From: CBDBIG01 sp965205845 [NCBI: bacterium]
GTDB taxonomy: Bacteria > SAR324
Assembly (NCBI GenBank): GCA_965205845.1
Contig: CBDBIG010000005.1
Span: 558,001 to 622,000 of the forward strand
Length of the DNA: 64,000 nucleotides
Direction: 5' to 3'
The notes below the pieces were generated by a model, which made no database searches, was not told the DNA's origin, and worked only from the letters and a program-made list of their open reading frames with translations. Positions within the stretch are counted from its first letter, which is position 1. Each line of letters starts with the position of its first letter. This document shows positions 19,893-29,676 of this stretch, piece after piece. A program made the translations under genes and the position numbers.

Positions 19893-20041
19893 GATTTGAG
19901 TGCGCCAACACATTTTTACAGGTGGAATTTGCTCGACTAAAAATATAGTATCTACGAAGCATAGTGTCTAGGGCAGACCTGTGGGGTCGTATGTGAAGTG
20001 CTGATAGGGTTGATTATTTTTGGTTGAAAGCGGAGTGCAAA

Positions 20042-20332
20042 GTGGAAAAACGTACGAATAAGTCGGCTATCATTGAAAAGGTAATGGAAAAGAATCAGAT
20101 TACGCGTAAGCAAGCAAAGCAAATTACCGAGGTATTTTTTGAAGGAATTAAGGGCGCATTGATCAATGGCGAGCATATCGAGATTCGCGGTTTTGGGAGT
20201 TTTACCCTAAGGCATTACAAAGCTTACCAAGGCCGCAACCCCAAAACAGGCGAATCGGTGCAGGTTCAACCCAAAAAGCAGCCCTTTTTTAAGGCCAGCA
20301 AAGATATGCGCACCCGTGTTAACACGCTATAG
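20042..20332 (+). CDS. IHF/HU-family DNA-binding protein, IHF-beta-like
   Basis: 96 residues from the GTG at 20042, chosen for GGAG six bases upstream; a TTG at 20024 is also in frame. The fold is complete: N-terminal helices (KSAIIEKVMEKNQITRKQAK), then IEIRGFGSFTLRHY and GRNPKTGESVQVQPKKQP, which includes the intercalating RNP loop of HU/IHF. The beta-arm sequence resembles IHF beta more than HU. It bends DNA and shapes the nucleoid. Its last four codons lie inside an 83-bp tandem duplication shared with serA. Confidence 0.88.
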   Translation: MEKRTNKSAIIEKVMEKNQITRKQAKQITEVFFEGIKGALINGEHIEIRGFGSFTLRHYKAYQGRNPKTGESVQVQPKKQPFFKASKDMRTRVNTL

Positions 20333-20486
20333 ATAAATGCTTTGCACGGTGAGAGCATTATGAGTATCGCGTAGTTCTCAGCAAGGCTACCTCGCCCATT
20401 TTTTAACACGCTATAGATAAATGCTTTGCACGGTGAGAATATTATGAATATCGCGTAGTTCTCGCAGGGCTGCCTCACCCACTTTG
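20321..20486. repeat. 83-bp tandem duplication across the ihf/serA junction, 2 copies
   Basis: Copies start at 20321 and 20404 with AACACGCTATAGATAAATGC. Each contains the last codons and stop of the IHF-like gene and the 3' end of serA in the opposite orientation. Copy 1 keeps the real IHF end, copy 2 the real serA end. They differ at several bases. Confidence 0.9.
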
Positions 20487-21997
20487 GTATCCACGCGAAT
20501 AAACGACATGGCCTTGCCTCCAGGCATGTTACGTGAGAGTTGAAACTGGCTGATGTTCACACCGTGCACGCCAAGGACCTGGCCAATGTCCCCAATGACC
20601 CCTGGTCGGTCTGCGTTCATGATGCAAAGCATATTTCCCGCGGGTTCTATCTCAAAAGCAAAGCCGTTAAGCAGGCTTAAGCGATGGTTGCCTTCCCCCA
20701 AGGTAACCCCACCAATGGTTAAGTTTTGATGCTGGCTTCCTTGAATGCCAAAACGAATGGCACTGAGGTAAGCGGTAAAGCCTGGATCGTCGGATTCGCT
20801 TAGGATCAGACCGTGCTCTTGCGCAAAACGCTCAGCATTGACGTAGGTTAGGGTTTGTGAGGCTGCAGGGGACAGAAAATTTTTCAAAAAAGCGCGCCTT
20901 ACCATGCCGCCTTCGTCAGCATTTAATTCACCACGATACATCACCTCCACCTTGGCAGGGTTAAAGTTGAGGCATTGGGCAGCGATGCTACCCAGTTTGC
21001 CTGCCAATACGACATATTCACGAGTACGGGCGTTAAGGGCAGGCATTTTTGGGAGGTTTACGGGATAATCCACCACCTCATCGCGCAAAGCACGTAGGGT
21101 TTGTTCGACCACCGTTTGGGCAATGCGCCGTTGGGCTTCTTCGGTTGAAGCACCTATGTGAGGGGTCATCACCACGTTTTCAAGGGCTGCAAATGGGTTG
21201 TTGTGTGGCGGTTCCTCAGGCCATGTATCAATGCCTGCAGCGGCAATGTGGCCCCTTTGAAGGCCTTTTAACAGGGCTTCATCGTGTAACAAACCACCAC
21301 GGGCTGCGTTAATTACAATCACCCCCGCTTTAAGCAGCAAAAAAAGTTGTTCACTGAGCATGCCGCGGGTTTCGTGATTAAGCGGGGTATGCAAACTCAC
21401 CACGTCGCTTTCTTTTAGCATCTCTTTTAGGGGCATTTTGCTGGCATGGCGTGCATCAAAAACGGTTTCAGGCAGGTAAGGGTCGTAGGCCAAGACGCGC
21501 ATGCCCATGCCCGTGGCAATGCGCGCCACTTGGGAGCCCACGTTACCCAAGCCGATAATACCAATCGTTTTCCCCTGTAGTTCAATGCCACTAAAGCGAT
21601 GGCGCTCCCAGCGCTGATGGGTCATGGCATGGTGCGCTAGGGGAATGCGTCTGGCTGCTGCCAACATGAGGCCCACCGCCAATTCTGCAGCAGAGGTGGT
21701 GTTAAGCCCTGGGCAGTTTATTACAAGCACCCCTTTTTGGCTTGCATATTCAAGGTCTATATTGCCTACACCTACGGCTGCGCGTGCCACCACTTTAAGG
21801 CGCGTCCCTTGGTCAAGCAGTTCTGCGTTAATGCGGGTTTCAGAACGCGAGATAATGGCGTGGTAGTTGCCAATAATCTCGAGTATCCTCTCGTGCGGCA
21901 GATCGGGTTTATTGTCGAAGGTGATGTCTTTGGCTTGACTTAAATGTTCTAAAGCAATGGGGTGCAGTTTGCCGCTAATTAAAATGTGGTGACGCAT
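20411..21997 (-). CDS. serA: D-3-phosphoglycerate dehydrogenase
   Basis: 528 residues from the ATG at 21997 (MRHHILISGKLHP); a 62-codon upstream extension is unlike the family and is left out. The layout is the long form of SerA: substrate domain, NAD domain with IGIIGLGNVGSQVA, active-site INAARGGLLHDEAL and the catalytic His in VVMTPHIGASTEEA, then an intervening domain and a C-terminal ACT domain (NADRPGVIGDIGQVLG). It makes 3-phosphohydroxypyruvate, the first step of serine synthesis. The ACT domain suggests feedback by serine. Its 3' end lies in a tandem duplication. Confidence 0.95.
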   Translation of the reverse strand: MRHHILISGKLHPIALEHLSQAKDITFDNKPDLPHERILEIIGNYHAIISRSETRINAELLDQGTRLKVVARAAVGVGNIDLEYASQKGVLVINCPGLNTTSAAELAVGLMLAAARRIPLAHHAMTHQRWERHRFSGIELQGKTIGIIGLGNVGSQVARIATGMGMRVLAYDPYLPETVFDARHASKMPLKEMLKESDVVSLHTPLNHETRGMLSEQLFLLLKAGVIVINAARGGLLHDEALLKGLQRGHIAAAGIDTWPEEPPHNNPFAALENVVMTPHIGASTEEAQRRIAQTVVEQTLRALRDEVVDYPVNLPKMPALNARTREYVVLAGKLGSIAAQCLNFNPAKVEVMYRGELNADEGGMVRRAFLKNFLSPAASQTLTYVNAERFAQEHGLILSESDDPGFTAYLSAIRFGIQGSQHQNLTIGGVTLGEGNHRLSLLNGFAFEIEPAGNMLCIMNADRPGVIGDIGQVLGVHGVNISQFQLSRNMPGGKAMSFIRVDTKVGEAALRELRDIHNILTVQSIYL

Positions 21998-22059
21998 GTT
22001 CTTAAAAAAGGGGTTTCTAGGCAAAAGATAGCAAAAAATGGGTCGATATGACGAACAAA

Positions 22060-22080
22060 GCCTGCCCAAAATGGGCAGGC
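22060..22080 (-). terminator. Likely intrinsic terminator after menA
   Basis: A perfect 9-bp stem (GCCTGCCCA with TGGGCAGGC) and 3-base loop. On the minus strand it is followed by TTTGTT, a weak U-tract. It lies about 155 bp downstream of the menA stop and before serA. Confidence 0.5.
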
Positions 22081-22235
22081 GCGATGCGCATGGTGCAAGG
22101 GAGCGTAGCAGTTTGATAAGGAAAACGTCTTGGAGAAAAGCGCAACAAATCCCTGGGCAGCAAACCACACCAACGTCCTGCATAAAATGCGTTTAGAGCC
22201 CGTGTACACAAGGGCTTATCAAAATTGGGTTATGT

Positions 22236-23258
22236 TCACCAGGTGTTAAAGTAGGCATCAAGCCCCAACCCAATGGCAAAAAGCAGTCCATAGAGGCCGT
22301 GCAGTTTGGCCGTGTTGCGCAGGGCGTTTTGCAGGGGTTGCGCTTGATGATGGAGAAAGACCTGTTTGACCACAACCCCTGCCAAGGGCAACGCCAGCAA
22401 AGGGAGCAGCAGCCATGCGCCCCCCCAATTTTGCCACCACGCCAGCAAAGGGAACATAAAACCACCCAGTAGCAATCCGGAGTGGAGTGCTTGTCCGCTG
22501 CGCATACCCAGCCATGTAACCAAGGTAGTGCGCCCTTGACTCAGATCCTCTTGCCGATCGCGCAGGTTATTGACCACCAAAATAGCCGCAACCAACGCAC
22601 CCACAGGCAGTGAGTACAAACCCGCCTGCCAACTCCATGCTTGGGTGTGGGCGTAAACGATGCCCATTATCATCCCCGGACCCATGGCCAAAAAGGTTAG
22701 TAGTTCACCCAAGGCATAATCCCCTAAAGGGAAAGGTCCCGCACTATAGGCCCAGGCTACGACCACGCCACCTATAAACAAAGGCAGCAAGCCCCAACCC
22801 GTTTGAAACAACACCCAAAGGCCTGCCAAAAAAGCCAACCCAAAGCCTATAAAGGCGGCCATGCGGACCTGGGCAACACTGAGCCAGCCGCGTACAATGA
22901 CCTTGTGTGGAACGGGGTGTTTTCCAAAGGATTGGCTGCTTTGATGGTCGGCATATTCATCGGTAAGATTGGTGGCAATTTGTAAGGCTATGGCGCCAAA
23001 CAAACAGGCCACAAACATGTCAAGGCGCAAGGTAGCACTGCGATACACCAAGGCCGAGGCAACCAAAACGGGTGTTAGCGCGGCACTTAGGCTGTGCAGG
23101 CGAAATGCCGCCAACCAAACATGAAACATGGAAGGTTTTGCCTGGGGTTGCCGCGCGGGGGTGTTTGCCATAGCTACGATGCTTTGCTTGAAGTGCGACA
23201 TTCGACGAAGTGGTTCCATGGAGGTTATTTTAAAGGCCCACGCACAAAGGGGGGGCAT
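22236..23258 (-). CDS. menA: MenA-like prenyltransferase (1,4-dihydroxy-2-naphthoate prenyltransferase)
   Basis: 340 residues, an integral membrane protein of the UbiA superfamily with eight to nine hydrophobic segments. The first Asp-rich site reads NLTDEYADHQ and the second NNLRDRQEDLSQGRTTL; their placement fits MenA rather than UbiA. MenA attaches the isoprenoid tail in menaquinone synthesis at the inner membrane. No other men genes are visible. The first ATG lies 10 bp after the leuA stop, with AAGAAG upstream, suggesting coupled translation; ATGs at 23219, 23201 and 23171 are alternatives. Confidence 0.85.
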   Translation of the reverse strand: MPPLCAWAFKITSMEPLRRMSHFKQSIVAMANTPARQPQAKPSMFHVWLAAFRLHSLSAALTPVLVASALVYRSATLRLDMFVACLFGAIALQIATNLTDEYADHQSSQSFGKHPVPHKVIVRGWLSVAQVRMAAFIGFGLAFLAGLWVLFQTGWGLLPLFIGGVVVAWAYSAGPFPLGDYALGELLTFLAMGPGMIMGIVYAHTQAWSWQAGLYSLPVGALVAAILVVNNLRDRQEDLSQGRTTLVTWLGMRSGQALHSGLLLGGFMFPLLAWWQNWGGAWLLLPLLALPLAGVVVKQVFLHHQAQPLQNALRNTAKLHGLYGLLFAIGLGLDAYFNTW

Positions 23259-23268
23259 GGCGTACTTC

Positions 23269-24852
23269 TTAAATGCTCTCGTTGCGTTTGGCGCGGAATC
23301 GCAAACGGTTCAATGCAGAGACAAAAGCTTTTGCACTGGCCACAATAATGTCAGGGTCAAGGCCTCGTCCTGTGGCACTTTTCCCCTCATACACAATCGC
23401 TGTGGTCACCTCACCTTGGGCATCTGCCCCGTCGCTAATGCCCTTAACACGGTATTCTTTCAAGGTACAGGGCACTTGGGTCAATTGCTTAATGGCACTA
23501 AAAGCGGCATCCACAGGGCCATCACCTTGGCTTTCGCACGCCGTCAGTTCACCTTCGATCTCCATTTCAACCTGGGCAACGGGTGTTTGCTCGGTGCCTG
23601 AATGGACCGTAAGGGCAACCAGCCGATAGCGCCCTTGGTCTTGGGAAGCATTTTGCGTAATCAAGGCCTCGATATCTTCATCGTAAACCACTTTTTTAAG
23701 ATCGGCTAGGCGTTTAAACGCGTTAAACAGGGTATTAACCTCTTGACGGCTGAGCTCATAGCCCAATATCTTGGCGCGATCGGCCAAAGCATGGCGCCCC
23801 GAATGCTTGCCCAACACCAGCTGGCTTTCTTTAAGACCCACCGAATCGGGGGTCATAATTTCGTAGGTGAGGGGGTTTTTAAGCACACCGTCTTGGTGAA
23901 TACCTGCCTCGTGGGCAAAGGCATTGGCTCCTACAATGGCCTTGTTTGATTGAACGGGCATCCCTGTAATTTGGGTGAGCATGCGGCTCGAGCGCATAAT
24001 TTCTTGGCTTTTGATATTGGTTTCGAGGTCAAAAAAATCCTTGCGTGTTTTAAGGGCCATCACAATTTCTTCAAGTGAGGCATTTCCCGCGCGCTCGCCA
24101 ATGCCGTTGATGGTGCATTCGATTTGGCGTGCGCCTGCGCGTACTGCCGCAATAGAATTGGCCACGGCAAGCCCAAGGTCGTTGTGGCAGTGCACCGAGA
24201 ACACGACATTTTCTGCGCCCTTTACCTCGTTCATCAAGCGATCAATCAGGGCATCCATTTCGATGGGGGTGGTGTAACCCACGGTGTCTGGAATGTTAAT
24301 CACACTGGCACCAGCGGCAATGGCCGCATTGCACAAACGCACCAAAAAATCCTTGTCGCTGCGGGTGGCGTCCTCAGGGCTAAATTCAACATGATCGGTA
24401 ACCCGCTTGGCTTTTTCCACCGCACGCACGGCCGCGTTCACCACGGCATTGGGTTCCATATTGAGCTTGTATTTCATGTGGAGTGCGCTGCTGGCAATGA
24501 AGGTGTGAATGCCCCATGAATGTGACCCTTTCAGGGCTTCAATCCCTGCATCAATGTCTTCTAGATTGGTGCGGCAAAGGCTTACTACCCGTGGGCCCTT
24601 TAGCGTATGGCCTATCTCGTGTACGCTCTCAAAATCTCCGGGGGAGGAAGCGGCAAAACCTGCTTCAATAACGTCCACCCCCAGTTCGGTCAACTGTTTG
24701 GCCATGCGCAACTTTTCTTCGGCATTCATGGTAAAGCCGGGGGCTTGCTCGCCATCGCGCAAAGTGGTGTCAAAAATATGCACCACGTTTTTGCCGATAG
24801 GCATGGGAGCGGTGGTCCCTTGGTTTTCAATAAATTGCATGGTTGGAGTCAT
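23269..24852 (-). CDS. leuA: 2-isopropylmalate synthase
   Basis: 527 residues from the ATG at 24852. The TIM-barrel domain has the HMGL-like signature IFDTTLRDGEQAPGFTM and the metal-binding SVHCHNDLGLAVANS. The second signature GARQIECTINGIGERAGN and the acceptor-domain helix KAIVGANAFAHEAGIHQDG follow. The C-terminal regulatory LeuA dimer domain (from about residue 390) is present, so leucine feedback is expected. It condenses acetyl-CoA with 2-oxoisovalerate, the first step of leucine synthesis. leuC and leuD are not nearby. menA follows after 10 bp. Confidence 0.95.
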   Translation of the reverse strand: MTPTMQFIENQGTTAPMPIGKNVVHIFDTTLRDGEQAPGFTMNAEEKLRMAKQLTELGVDVIEAGFAASSPGDFESVHEIGHTLKGPRVVSLCRTNLEDIDAGIEALKGSHSWGIHTFIASSALHMKYKLNMEPNAVVNAAVRAVEKAKRVTDHVEFSPEDATRSDKDFLVRLCNAAIAAGASVINIPDTVGYTTPIEMDALIDRLMNEVKGAENVVFSVHCHNDLGLAVANSIAAVRAGARQIECTINGIGERAGNASLEEIVMALKTRKDFFDLETNIKSQEIMRSSRMLTQITGMPVQSNKAIVGANAFAHEAGIHQDGVLKNPLTYEIMTPDSVGLKESQLVLGKHSGRHALADRAKILGYELSRQEVNTLFNAFKRLADLKKVVYDEDIEALITQNASQDQGRYRLVALTVHSGTEQTPVAQVEMEIEGELTACESQGDGPVDAAFSAIKQLTQVPCTLKEYRVKGISDGADAQGEVTTAIVYEGKSATGRGLDPDIIVASAKAFVSALNRLRFRAKRNESI

Positions 24853-26223
24853 CTTATTTCTATTTTCCTTAGGTTTAAGCAAATTAACAAATGTTGGTGT
24901 GAGGATTTGCTGCCTCAAATGAGGGCTCGTTTTTGTGCGTTTGCCGCGCTATTTCTTGCGGGGCTAAAAAATGTGAAGTGCGTTTTTGTGATGCCTGGAA
25001 ATTTAGTCTATTTTTTGCTGTTATGGACGTTGGTCCATAACAGTGCTGTTTTGCAAGGTGGAACCCTTTGCCGTAAACATGCGGTTTTTCAAAGCACTTT
25101 ATCGATTGCTGCAAAGGTTGCCATTTAAAAACCGCGCAAGCCACCGAATCACAAAAATTTCAGATGACAGTGTACGCGAAAACGCGACTTGTCGCGTGCC
25201 TTTGCCGCAATCTCACGTCAAAAAAACGGGCTTAATGCACGACGGCCTCAAACAAGACCCCAAGAAAGACCCCCTGCAAACGAGGGTTTCTTCAGTGCAT
25301 TTTGCATCAACGGCATGGCCAGGGCGTGTGAAGCAAGCTTTATAAAGATAAAGCCAGTAAAACAGAGAGTAGGGAGGGCAGTAAGCGCAACGCAGTGAAC
25401 TGTGCTTGGCAGGCAGTGGAAGGCCGCGCAAAAAGCAAAGAGGTCGGCAAAATAGCAGAATTGCTGTAAAAAGCTGGCCGTTTCATGTGCATGTGCTTTC
25501 TTCTCAATTTCGAAATAATTCGAAAGAACAAAATAGAGAATGGTGTGGAGACTGACGAGGGAATGGATTAACTACCTATCATAGTGCAATGCAACCCTCG
25601 TGCAAACGCCATTAGGACCAGCGTCTGCCCGGTAACGGGTAGCACTTAAATCGACGCCTTGTCAAATGTTTTGTGTAGATGGGGTTTATCTGTGCTATGC
25701 TCAACCGGAGGCGGGTGTGGGTAGATGGGCATGCTTGTGAGTTTTTGCAACCCCAATACCCGTGCTAACAAATAAAAAAATACCATGGCACGCAACAAAC
25801 GCTGCGAGCATAGCATGTAAATGTGCTAGTCTCTAGCCATAGCAGGCACGTAAAACCTGTGTCTGGCTTCAAGGTGGGGATGGTTTTTCCCGCACCACCA
25901 AAATAAAAAGTTACACAAACAACTTTTGCAAGCATCAAAATCAAAAAGCGAATCGAAAGCGTGTACGAATTAACGATTAAAGAACAAAAACACGCTTATT
26001 TTTTAAAAATAAAAAGGCGCACCCATAAGATTTTGCCCTTAAAGATTGAGGCAAAGGGTTGGTAAAACATGGGTGATCAATCGTGTAAAACCCTTTTGAA
26101 ATGCATCAAAGGCCAGAAAACCTGCCCCTAGTGGGCGTTGGAATAAATGGCTTTGGATGGTTTGCGCTACCGCTTGACGAAAGTAGAAGATTTCAAGATT
26201 CAAAAAAGACGGTATGGACCCCT
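24853..26223. other. Long divergent intergenic region (leuA / RNase E leader)
   Basis: 1.37 kb with no protein gene I can support; short frames at 25043 and 25189 lack any family pattern. The leuA-proximal part holds a perfect inverted repeat (25018-25043). The rne-proximal part (about 25700-26200) is AT-rich and may include a hairpin around 25875-25903 (GGTGGGGA with TTCCCGCACC, one bulge) and an A/T palindrome near 25996-26013. A long structured leader would fit RNase E genes, which in E. coli are autoregulated through the 5' UTR. This is inference. Confidence 0.4.
25018..25043. promoter_or_regulatory. Perfect 11-bp inverted repeat upstream of leuA
   Basis: CTGTTATGGAC and GTCCATAACAG are separated by GTTG. 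It lies 166 bp before the leuA start. A dyad of this size could be an operator or a leader hairpin. It lacks the T-run of a terminator in the leuA direction. The cognate regulator is unknown. Confidence 0.4.
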
Positions 26224-28167
26224 ATGAAAATGAAAAAAATGCTGGTAAACGCAGATAAGGACGAACTGCGGATTGCCCTTTTAGAACAAGAACACCTCAT
26301 TGATTTACACATTCAAAAAACGGAACGTGAGCGCACTGTAGGCAATGTTTATTGCGGTCGGGTGGTTTCGGTCAATCCCGCGTTTCAGGCCGTATTTGTC
26401 GATTATGGCGAAGAGCGCAATGGGTTTTTGTCCGTTAGCGACATTAACCCCATGCTTGCTGCCAAAAACGGGGAGGAGAATGGCAGCCTCAAAATTCAAT
26501 CCGTGCTGCGTGTGGGTGACCGCGTGATGGTCCAGGTGTTAAAAGAGGGTCTCATCAACAAAGGCCCCTCTTTAACGACCAACATTAGCCTCCCTGGGCG
26601 CTTCATGGTGGTAAGCCCTTTTAGTGCCAATCGTACAGGCATTTCACGGCGTATGGAAGATCACGAAGAGCGCTCGGAAGCCAAAGAAATGCTTGCAGCA
26701 CTGGGCAAAAGCAGAAATTTTGGCATTATTTTACGCACTGCGGGCATTGGAGCCAATGCTGCCGAACTGCAGCGTGAATTAGATAGCCTCACCAAGGTAT
26801 GGGAAGGAATTGAGCAGGACTACAAAAAAGACAAAAGCAGCCGTGTATTGCACCAAGAACCCCACCCTATGGTGCGTATGCTGCGCGATTACTACGATAC
26901 AAGCATTAAGGAGGTGTGGGTGGATGAAGCCATGGTGTTTCAGTCGGCTTTGCAGTTTTTTAAGGCGACACTGCCTCGCTACCAAAAGCGCTTGCAGTTG
27001 TATGTGGGCGATAAATCGCTCTTTTCAACCTATCGGGTAGAGCAGCAAATTTCTGCACTCAATTCGAATCGGGTTGAGCTCCCTTCTGGAGGGAGTTTGG
27101 TGATTGAGACAACCGAGGCAATGGTGTGCGTGGATGTAAACTCGGGCCGCTCGACCCAAGGCAATGACGTTGAGCAAACGGCCAAACATACCAACCTTGA
27201 GGCCGCCAACGAGGTGGCACGCCAATTGCGCTTACGCAACCTTGGGGGTTTGGTGGTAATCGACTTTATCGACATGGAAAAATTGGCCAACCGCGCAAAG
27301 ATAGAAAAAGCGTTGAAAGATGCACTGTATGCCGATAAGGCGCGCACCACTCTAGGGAGCATTTCGCGCTTTGGGCTCTTGGAAATGAGCCGCCAGCGCA
27401 TTGACATGGATTTAAGCCATGGCATGACGCGGGTATGCCCTACATGCCAAGGGCGCAGCATGATTCCTACCACCAGCACCCATGCAAACCAACTGCTACG
27501 CCAAGTACGCGATTGGGCTGCCGCGGGAAAACACAGCCTGATTCGCGCGGCCGTTCCCATGGATACAGCCAATTATTTGCTGAATGAATGCCGTGAGGCT
27601 TTGCGCGATTTGGAACTGGAGTTTGGAATTGAGATTGTCGTACACAGCGATGCCAACTTGCCCCCAGGTTCCCCTGTTAAGTTGGGAGGCGACCACCACC
27701 ACCACCCTGATGAAGGCAGGGCTGTTCATGAAGTGAGTAAACCCTCTTCCCCTTCCTCTTTGCCCCGCAGGTCGGGTGCACGCAAAGCGAACCTCAATGG
27801 GGACGGTGCGCAAAATGGTGTCGAGAGAGAACGCGTTAGCAGAAACCGCCCGCGTAGAGAAGAACTCCCCCTTAAAGAAAATGAGAACAAAGGAGGCACT
27901 ACCCCGCATGGTGAGCGTTTGACAGCGTCAAGAAAGCCCAATGGCATGGGTTTAATCCCTGGCAAGGTGGGTAATGGGAAAGATACCCGCTCAGGGTCGG
28001 GTAAAATACTGTTTCATAGCAAGCACCAGCGCACCCATTCTGGAGAGCAAGGCAAGGTGCAAGCAGCGCGTGCTACCTCAGCCGCAACCCTTGCTTTGCG
28101 CGAGATGGCCCAGGGAAAAGATGGCGTTGTATACGATAGCGTTAGCAGTTTGGGTACGCGTAAATAG
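26224..28167 (+). CDS. rne: Ribonuclease E/G family endoribonuclease
   Basis: 647 residues from the ATG at 26224 (MKMKKMLVNADKDELRIALL). With this start the catalytic aspartates fall at 304 (VDVNSG) and 347 (VVIDFIDM) and the zinc-link cysteines at 405 and 408 (CPTCQG), each one position from E. coli RNase E (303, 346, 404, 407). The S1 domain spans about 38-125. After about residue 480 a polar, Arg/Lys- and Ser-rich tail of ~165 residues with a His-run (GGDHHHHP) replaces the long E. coli scaffold. It processes rRNA and degrades mRNA. A frame extending up to 26101 is unlikely to be coding. Confidence 0.93.
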   Translation: MKMKKMLVNADKDELRIALLEQEHLIDLHIQKTERERTVGNVYCGRVVSVNPAFQAVFVDYGEERNGFLSVSDINPMLAAKNGEENGSLKIQSVLRVGDRVMVQVLKEGLINKGPSLTTNISLPGRFMVVSPFSANRTGISRRMEDHEERSEAKEMLAALGKSRNFGIILRTAGIGANAAELQRELDSLTKVWEGIEQDYKKDKSSRVLHQEPHPMVRMLRDYYDTSIKEVWVDEAMVFQSALQFFKATLPRYQKRLQLYVGDKSLFSTYRVEQQISALNSNRVELPSGGSLVIETTEAMVCVDVNSGRSTQGNDVEQTAKHTNLEAANEVARQLRLRNLGGLVVIDFIDMEKLANRAKIEKALKDALYADKARTTLGSISRFGLLEMSRQRIDMDLSHGMTRVCPTCQGRSMIPTTSTHANQLLRQVRDWAAAGKHSLIRAAVPMDTANYLLNECREALRDLELEFGIEIVVHSDANLPPGSPVKLGGDHHHHPDEGRAVHEVSKPSSPSSLPRRSGARKANLNGDGAQNGVERERVSRNRPRREELPLKENENKGGTTPHGERLTASRKPNGMGLIPGKVGNGKDTRSGSGKILFHSKHQRTHSGEQGKVQAARATSAATLALREMAQGKDGVVYDSVSSLGTRK

Positions 28168-28301
28168 GCTTACAGTGCTTGCCTCGCAAACAAAAGCCAT
28201 TCCCGTGTGAATATCCCATGTGAAAGGTCGATTTCGCGTGGGATTCCCCCCTTTTGTTGCGTATTCACAAGGGTGCGAGGTCTATGCTTACGTATTCACA
28301 A

Positions 28302-28669
28302 GGGTTTGCGAGGCCTATCTTACAACGCCCCTGGTCCGTTTAGGGGTTGCTGCTGGCGTGCCCTTTTTTTCTTTGCTCGCTTCTTCATCCGTAGGGTTTG
28401 CGAGGCCTATCTTACAACGCCCCTGGTCCGTTTAGGGGTTGCTGCTGGCGTGCCCTTTTTTTCTTTGCTCGCTTCTTCATCCGTAGGGTTTGCGAGGCCT
28501 ATCTTACAACGCCCCTGGTCCGTTTAGGGGTTGCTGCTGGCGTGCCCTTTTTTTCTTTGCTCGCTTCTTCATCCGTAGGGTTTGCGAGGCCTATCTTACA
28601 ACGCCCCTGGTCCGTTTAGGGGTTGCTGCTGGCGTGCCCTTTTTTTCTTTGCTCGCTTCTTCATCCGTG
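28302..28669. repeat. Tandem array, 92-bp unit, 4 copies, built from the recA 3' end
   Basis: Units start at 28302, 28394, 28486 and 28578 (GGGTTTGCGAGGCCTATC) and are nearly identical. The recA-proximal copy holds the last ~26 codons and stop of recA; the other three are duplicates in the gap before convergent rne. A shorter 31-bp partial duplication (CGTATTCACAAGGGT) precedes the array at about 28260-28320. Confidence 0.95.
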
Positions 28670-29676
28670 TCACTTAACATGCGCTTACGCAATTCGGCAT
28701 CGATGCGTTCGGTGGTTTGGGGATTTGCCTTCAAGTAGCGTTTCACATTTTCACGCCCTTGACCAATGCGTTCCTCTGCAAAGGAATACCATGTACCCGA
28801 TTTTTGCACCACCTCTTGCGTCACCGCCATATCAATCAAACTCCCCAGTTGGGAAATTCCCCCCGCATGCATAATATCGAATTCCGTTTGCCTAAATGGA
28901 GGTGCAACCTTGTTTTTAACCACTTTGACCCGCACCCGTGCTCCCACCACGCCATCCCCCTCTTTAATGGCACCAATTTTACGTACATCGATGCGTACCG
29001 TGGCGTAAAATTTAAGCGCATTGCCTCCGCTGGTGGTTTCAGGGCTGCCATACATTACGCCCACCTTCATACGCAGTTGATTGATAAACATCACCACCGC
29101 GTTTGAACGTGAAATCGCTGCGGTAAGCTTACGCAATGCCTGGGACATGAGTCGTGCTTGTTGCGCCATGTGCGCATCACCCATGTCGCCCTCCAACTCG
29201 CTCTTGGGAACCAAGGCTGCCACAGAGTCTACGACCACAATACTGACCGCATTGCTTCGCACCAAAATTTCGACAATTTCCAGTGCTTGCTCACCATAAT
29301 CGGGCTGTGAAACCAACAATTCATCCATGTTTACCCCGATCGTACTGGCATAGCGTGGGTCAAGGGCATGTTCGACATCAATAAACGCAGCCACCCCCCC
29401 ACGCTTTTGGGCTTCGGCCACTGCGTGTAAAGTGAGCGTCGTTTTTCCTGAGGACTCAGGGCCATAAATTTCTGTAATGCGTCCCATGGGATATCCCCCA
29501 ATGCCAAGAGCATTGTCTAACCCAATATCCCCACTGGGCAAGGCGGGGGCTTTGCGATTGCCGTGCCCACCAATACGCATAATAGCGCCTTTTCCACAGG
29601 CACGCTCCACTTGTAACAGGGCTATTTCCAGGGTTTTTTTCTTATCTTCTGCATTCATTGCTTGCTGGGTTTTCAT
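28591..29676 (-). CDS. recA: Recombinase RecA
   Basis: 361 residues. Walker A is GPESSGKTT (72-80); then [13 protein letters not shown], the Walker B strand [13 protein letters not shown], loop L1 ([20 protein letters not shown]) and [18 protein letters not shown] near loop L2 are standard. RecA coats single-stranded DNA for recombination and triggers the SOS response. The usual acidic tail is short here and is followed by a basic end ([19 protein letters not shown]) encoded inside the tandem array. AAGG lies about nine bases before the ATG. No obvious LexA box was recognised. Confidence 0.97.
   Translation of the reverse strand: MKTQQAMNAEDKKKTLEIALLQVERACGKGAIMRIGGHGNRKAPALPSGDIGLDNALGIGGYPMGRITEIYGPESSGKTTLTLHAVAEAQKRGGVAAFIDVEHALDPRYASTIGVNMDELLVSQPDYGEQALEIVEILVRSNAVSIVVVDSVAALVPKSELEGDMGDAHMAQQARLMSQALRKLTAAISRSNAVVMFINQLRMKVGVMYGSPETTSGGNALKFYATVRIDVRKIGAIKEGDGVVGARVRVKVVKNKVAPPFRQTEFDIMHAGGISQLGSLIDMAVTQEVVQKSGTWYSFAEERIGQGRENVKRYLKANPQTTERIDAELRKRMLSDTDEEASKEKKGTPAATPKRTRGVVR

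Noticed and set aside
28207-28738. Repeated hydrophobic open frames across the 92-bp array
   Set aside because: They are antisense to the recA end and exist only because the unit is repeated.
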